Below, piece by piece: positions 34,044-35,788 of a DNA stretch of 35,788 nucleotides. The translations under genes and the position numbers were made by a program. The notes below the pieces were generated by a model. That model did no database searches. It was not told the origin of the DNA and was given only the letters and a program-made list of their open reading frames with translations. The DNA is from CAZADS01 sp964483985 (GTDB taxonomy: Bacteria > Pseudomonadota > Alphaproteobacteria > Thalassobaculales > Thalassobaculaceae). The stretch spans positions 1 through 35,788 of the forward strand of contig CAZADS010000034.1 of NCBI GenBank assembly GCA_964483985.1. Direction: 5' to 3'. How positions within the stretch are numbered: the first letter of the stretch is position 1; the number at the start of each line of letters is the position of its first letter.

Positions 34044-35468
34044 ATGTTTGACTTAATCCTCCGTGGAGGCACAGTTATCACTCCTTATGGTATAGCCACG
34101 CAAGACGTTGCGATATCAGGCGAAAAAATTGCCGCTATCACAAATATCAATGTAATTGAAGATGACTTGGCTAACCGGTGTGTGGATGTCGGAGGAAAAA
34201 TCGTCATGCCAGGCGGCATAGATCCGCATGTTCATTGCAAATGGCATATGCCCATGCCTGACGGTACTTCGGGATTTACTCAAGGGCCGGAGGTGGTTAG
34301 TAGGGCAGCGCTTTTTGGTGGTACTACCACTATGATTGATTTTGCGGCAAGAATGGAAGACATATCTCTTAAAGAGGTTATTGCACGACGGGACGAAGAT
34401 TGGGTTAATAACTGCTACTGTGATTATGCTTATCATATTATGTTACTGGGTGATATTGAGCCACCAGTTTTAGACGAACTTGAAACGTTAATAGCTGAGG
34501 GTTACCCAACCATAAAACTGTTTACCACTAATATCACACCTAGTCGGTCCGGACGAATGGTCCATTTTGGTGATATTTGGGAGGTCTTTAAGGTAATTAA
34601 GCGAGCAGGTGGATTGGGCGTTATTCATGCAGAAGATAACGACATTGTGATGCACATGTATGAGAAGTTAATTCGTGAGGGTCGTGTAAGTTTCCACAAT
34701 TTGGCTGAGGTACATAATTCCTTATCTGAAGATTTGTCTTTTCGGAGAGTCATAAGATTGGCGGAGGCAGAACAAACACCTCTATATATGATGCACGTCA
34801 GCGCGGCCACTGGCGTTCAGGCTATCCGTGAAGCCAGATCGAAAGGGCAACCGATATATGGAGAGACATTGCACCAATATATGCTTTTTAACTCTGAAGA
34901 TTACAAAAGGCCGAACGGCCAAATTTATCACACCTACCCTTCATTGAAATCACCTTCGGATCAAGCTGAGTTATGGTCGGGTACTCTTGATGGTTCTATT
35001 AATACTGTTGCGACAGATGAAATTTGTTGCTCCTTGCAATTAAAGACCATCGGCGACCGAATTGATGACGCCACCGGGGGAAATGCTGGCGTTGAACCCA
35101 GACTAGGCGTGATGTACCAAGAGATGGTAACGAAACGGGGATATTCCCTCGAGAGTTTCGTGGACCTTTGTTCCACGAATGCTGCTAAAATCATGGGATT
35201 ATACCCTCAAAAAGGAGCGATAGCGACAGGTAGCGATGCGGATATTGCCGTTTTGGATCCGAGTGTAAAGCGAAAAGTGAGGCTAGAGGACCTGCATGAG
35301 ACAGATTACAGTCCCTGGGAAGGTCACGAAATTACTGCTTGGCCCGTACTGACGATTTTACGTGGGAAAATCATGGTGGAAAACGGAAAATTTTTTGGCG
35401 ATTTAAGTGATGGTAAATATACCAAACGAACGATCCCAACAAATATTCGTTTGTTTCCCGATCTTTAA
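34044..35468 (+). CDS. Dihydropyrimidinase/hydantoinase family metal-dependent amidohydrolase
   Basis: A 474-residue cyclic amidohydrolase that would open a hydantoin, dihydropyrimidine or related cyclic imide. All ligands of the binuclear site are visible: H62 and H64 (DPHVHCKW), the carboxylated lysine K158 (TIKLF), H195 (VIHAED), H251 (MMHVSA) and D325 (VATDEIC). After the lysine the usual MAYK loop, which holds the substrate-binding tyrosine, is replaced by TTNITPSRSGR, and VATDEIC stands where most have GSDHCPF, so the substrate probably differs. AAGGGA precedes the ATG by about ten bases. The gene is 54 bases after the CobW gene and ends the visible operon. Confidence 0.93.
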   Translation: MFDLILRGGTVITPYGIATQDVAISGEKIAAITNINVIEDDLANRCVDVGGKIVMPGGIDPHVHCKWHMPMPDGTSGFTQGPEVVSRAALFGGTTTMIDFAARMEDISLKEVIARRDEDWVNNCYCDYAYHIMLLGDIEPPVLDELETLIAEGYPTIKLFTTNITPSRSGRMVHFGDIWEVFKVIKRAGGLGVIHAEDNDIVMHMYEKLIREGRVSFHNLAEVHNSLSEDLSFRRVIRLAEAEQTPLYMMHVSAATGVQAIREARSKGQPIYGETLHQYMLFNSEDYKRPNGQIYHTYPSLKSPSDQAELWSGTLDGSINTVATDEICCSLQLKTIGDRIDDATGGNAGVEPRLGVMYQEMVTKRGYSLESFVDLCSTNAAKIMGLYPQKGAIATGSDADIAVLDPSVKRKVRLEDLHETDYSPWEGHEITAWPVLTILRGKIMVENGKFFGDLSDGKYTKRTIPTNIRLFPDL

Positions 35469-35788
35469 TATGTGCTTCGGTTTCTCAGGGTTTATTTGCT
35501 AGTGAATTGTTTTAGTTAACACAGAAACAGTAGGCGGGAATTTGTGAAATCGGATTAAGCTTCTAAATGAGTTAAAAAAGGGTTAAGATATTATAAATTA
35601 GCCGAATGCGTGCCCCTTGCCCATTCTGTGAGTGCATATATCACCAAAATTAAATATTTGGGAGTTCGCCAAGACGGGAATGAAGCGATCAGTTATGGGT
35701 TAGATGGATTTAGATATTTTAGTCATTGTTTGGAGCTTTATAATTTGGGGAGGTATAGGCCAGATAAAGCGTATCCGGATCTAACAAG
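35469..35788. other. 3' flank with a possible truncated gene start
   Basis: About 320 bases after the hydantoinase gene. No terminator with a T run is seen. From 35610 or 35628 (GTG codons) one plus-strand frame runs open to the window end, including YLGVRQDGNEAIS and GLDGFRYFSHCLELYN. It could be the first 50-60 residues of a gene, but there is no good ribosome site and I recognise no family. Confidence 0.3.

Overview
The window reads as a chromosomal segment of a moderately AT-rich alphaproteobacterium. The grounds are the plant/alphaproteobacterial type of GltB, the Lrp/AsnC regulator, the P-II/AmtB pair, the YhiN-like flavoprotein and the many TauD, SDR, enoyl-CoA hydratase and Mo-hydroxylase genes. 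The style is that of marine Rhodospirillales or SAR116-like heterotrophs, but this lineage is an inference from gene content; no rRNA or tRNA gene is present to fix it. I see no phage, transposase or CRISPR array.

Layout. (1) 1-655: 3' part of an oligopeptide-type ABC transporter ATPase, cut by the window edge. (2) 768-6660, minus strand: a catabolic cluster read in the order Mo-hydroxylase large subunit, gamma-glutamyltransferase-like Ntn hydrolase, Asp/Glu racemase-maleate isomerase family protein, DHDPS-family aldolase. (3) 6661-7482: a long stretch without a convincing gene. (4) 7483-9262, minus strand: a TauD-type dioxygenase and a Nu-class (YfcG-like) glutathione transferase. (5) 9633-15754: gltB-gltD (glutamate synthase), a terminator, then an Lrp/AsnC regulator, a quinone-oxidoreductase-like MDR and an LLM-class flavin/F420 oxidoreductase. 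(6) 18290-23180: a YhiN-like flavoprotein, two enoyl-CoA hydratase-fold proteins that both lack the hydratase glutamates, and a CoA-binding/O-acetylhomoserine sulfhydrylase fusion. (7) 23489-25222: amtB then glnK, the reverse of the common order. (8) 25358-31319: two HAD hydrolases, a Zn alcohol dehydrogenase, a bicupin plus TauD dioxygenase pair, an SDR and a NIPSNAP protein. (9) 31430-35468: a tightly coupled operon of M20 amidohydrolase/carbamoylase, an unknown 94-residue protein, a CobW-type metal-chaperone GTPase and a divergent hydantoinase/dihydropyrimidinase. The last 320 bases hold only a possible gene start.

Together the genes describe nitrogen acquisition and scavenging. Ammonium enters by AmtB under P-II control and is assimilated by GltBD. 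The right-hand operon looks like two-step opening of a cyclic ureide or imide (hydantoinase, then carbamoylase) with its own metal-delivery GTPase. The left cluster looks like uptake and breakdown of an unidentified amide- or N-heterocycle-containing compound.

The best candidates for something undescribed are the right-hand operon with its unknown small protein and altered hydantoinase active site, and the left cluster, where the GGT homologue has lost nearly all glutamate-recognition residues and the Mo-hydroxylase large subunit has no visible partner subunits. Several start codons were moved downstream from the longest reading frame because a good Shine-Dalgarno sequence sits before an internal ATG.
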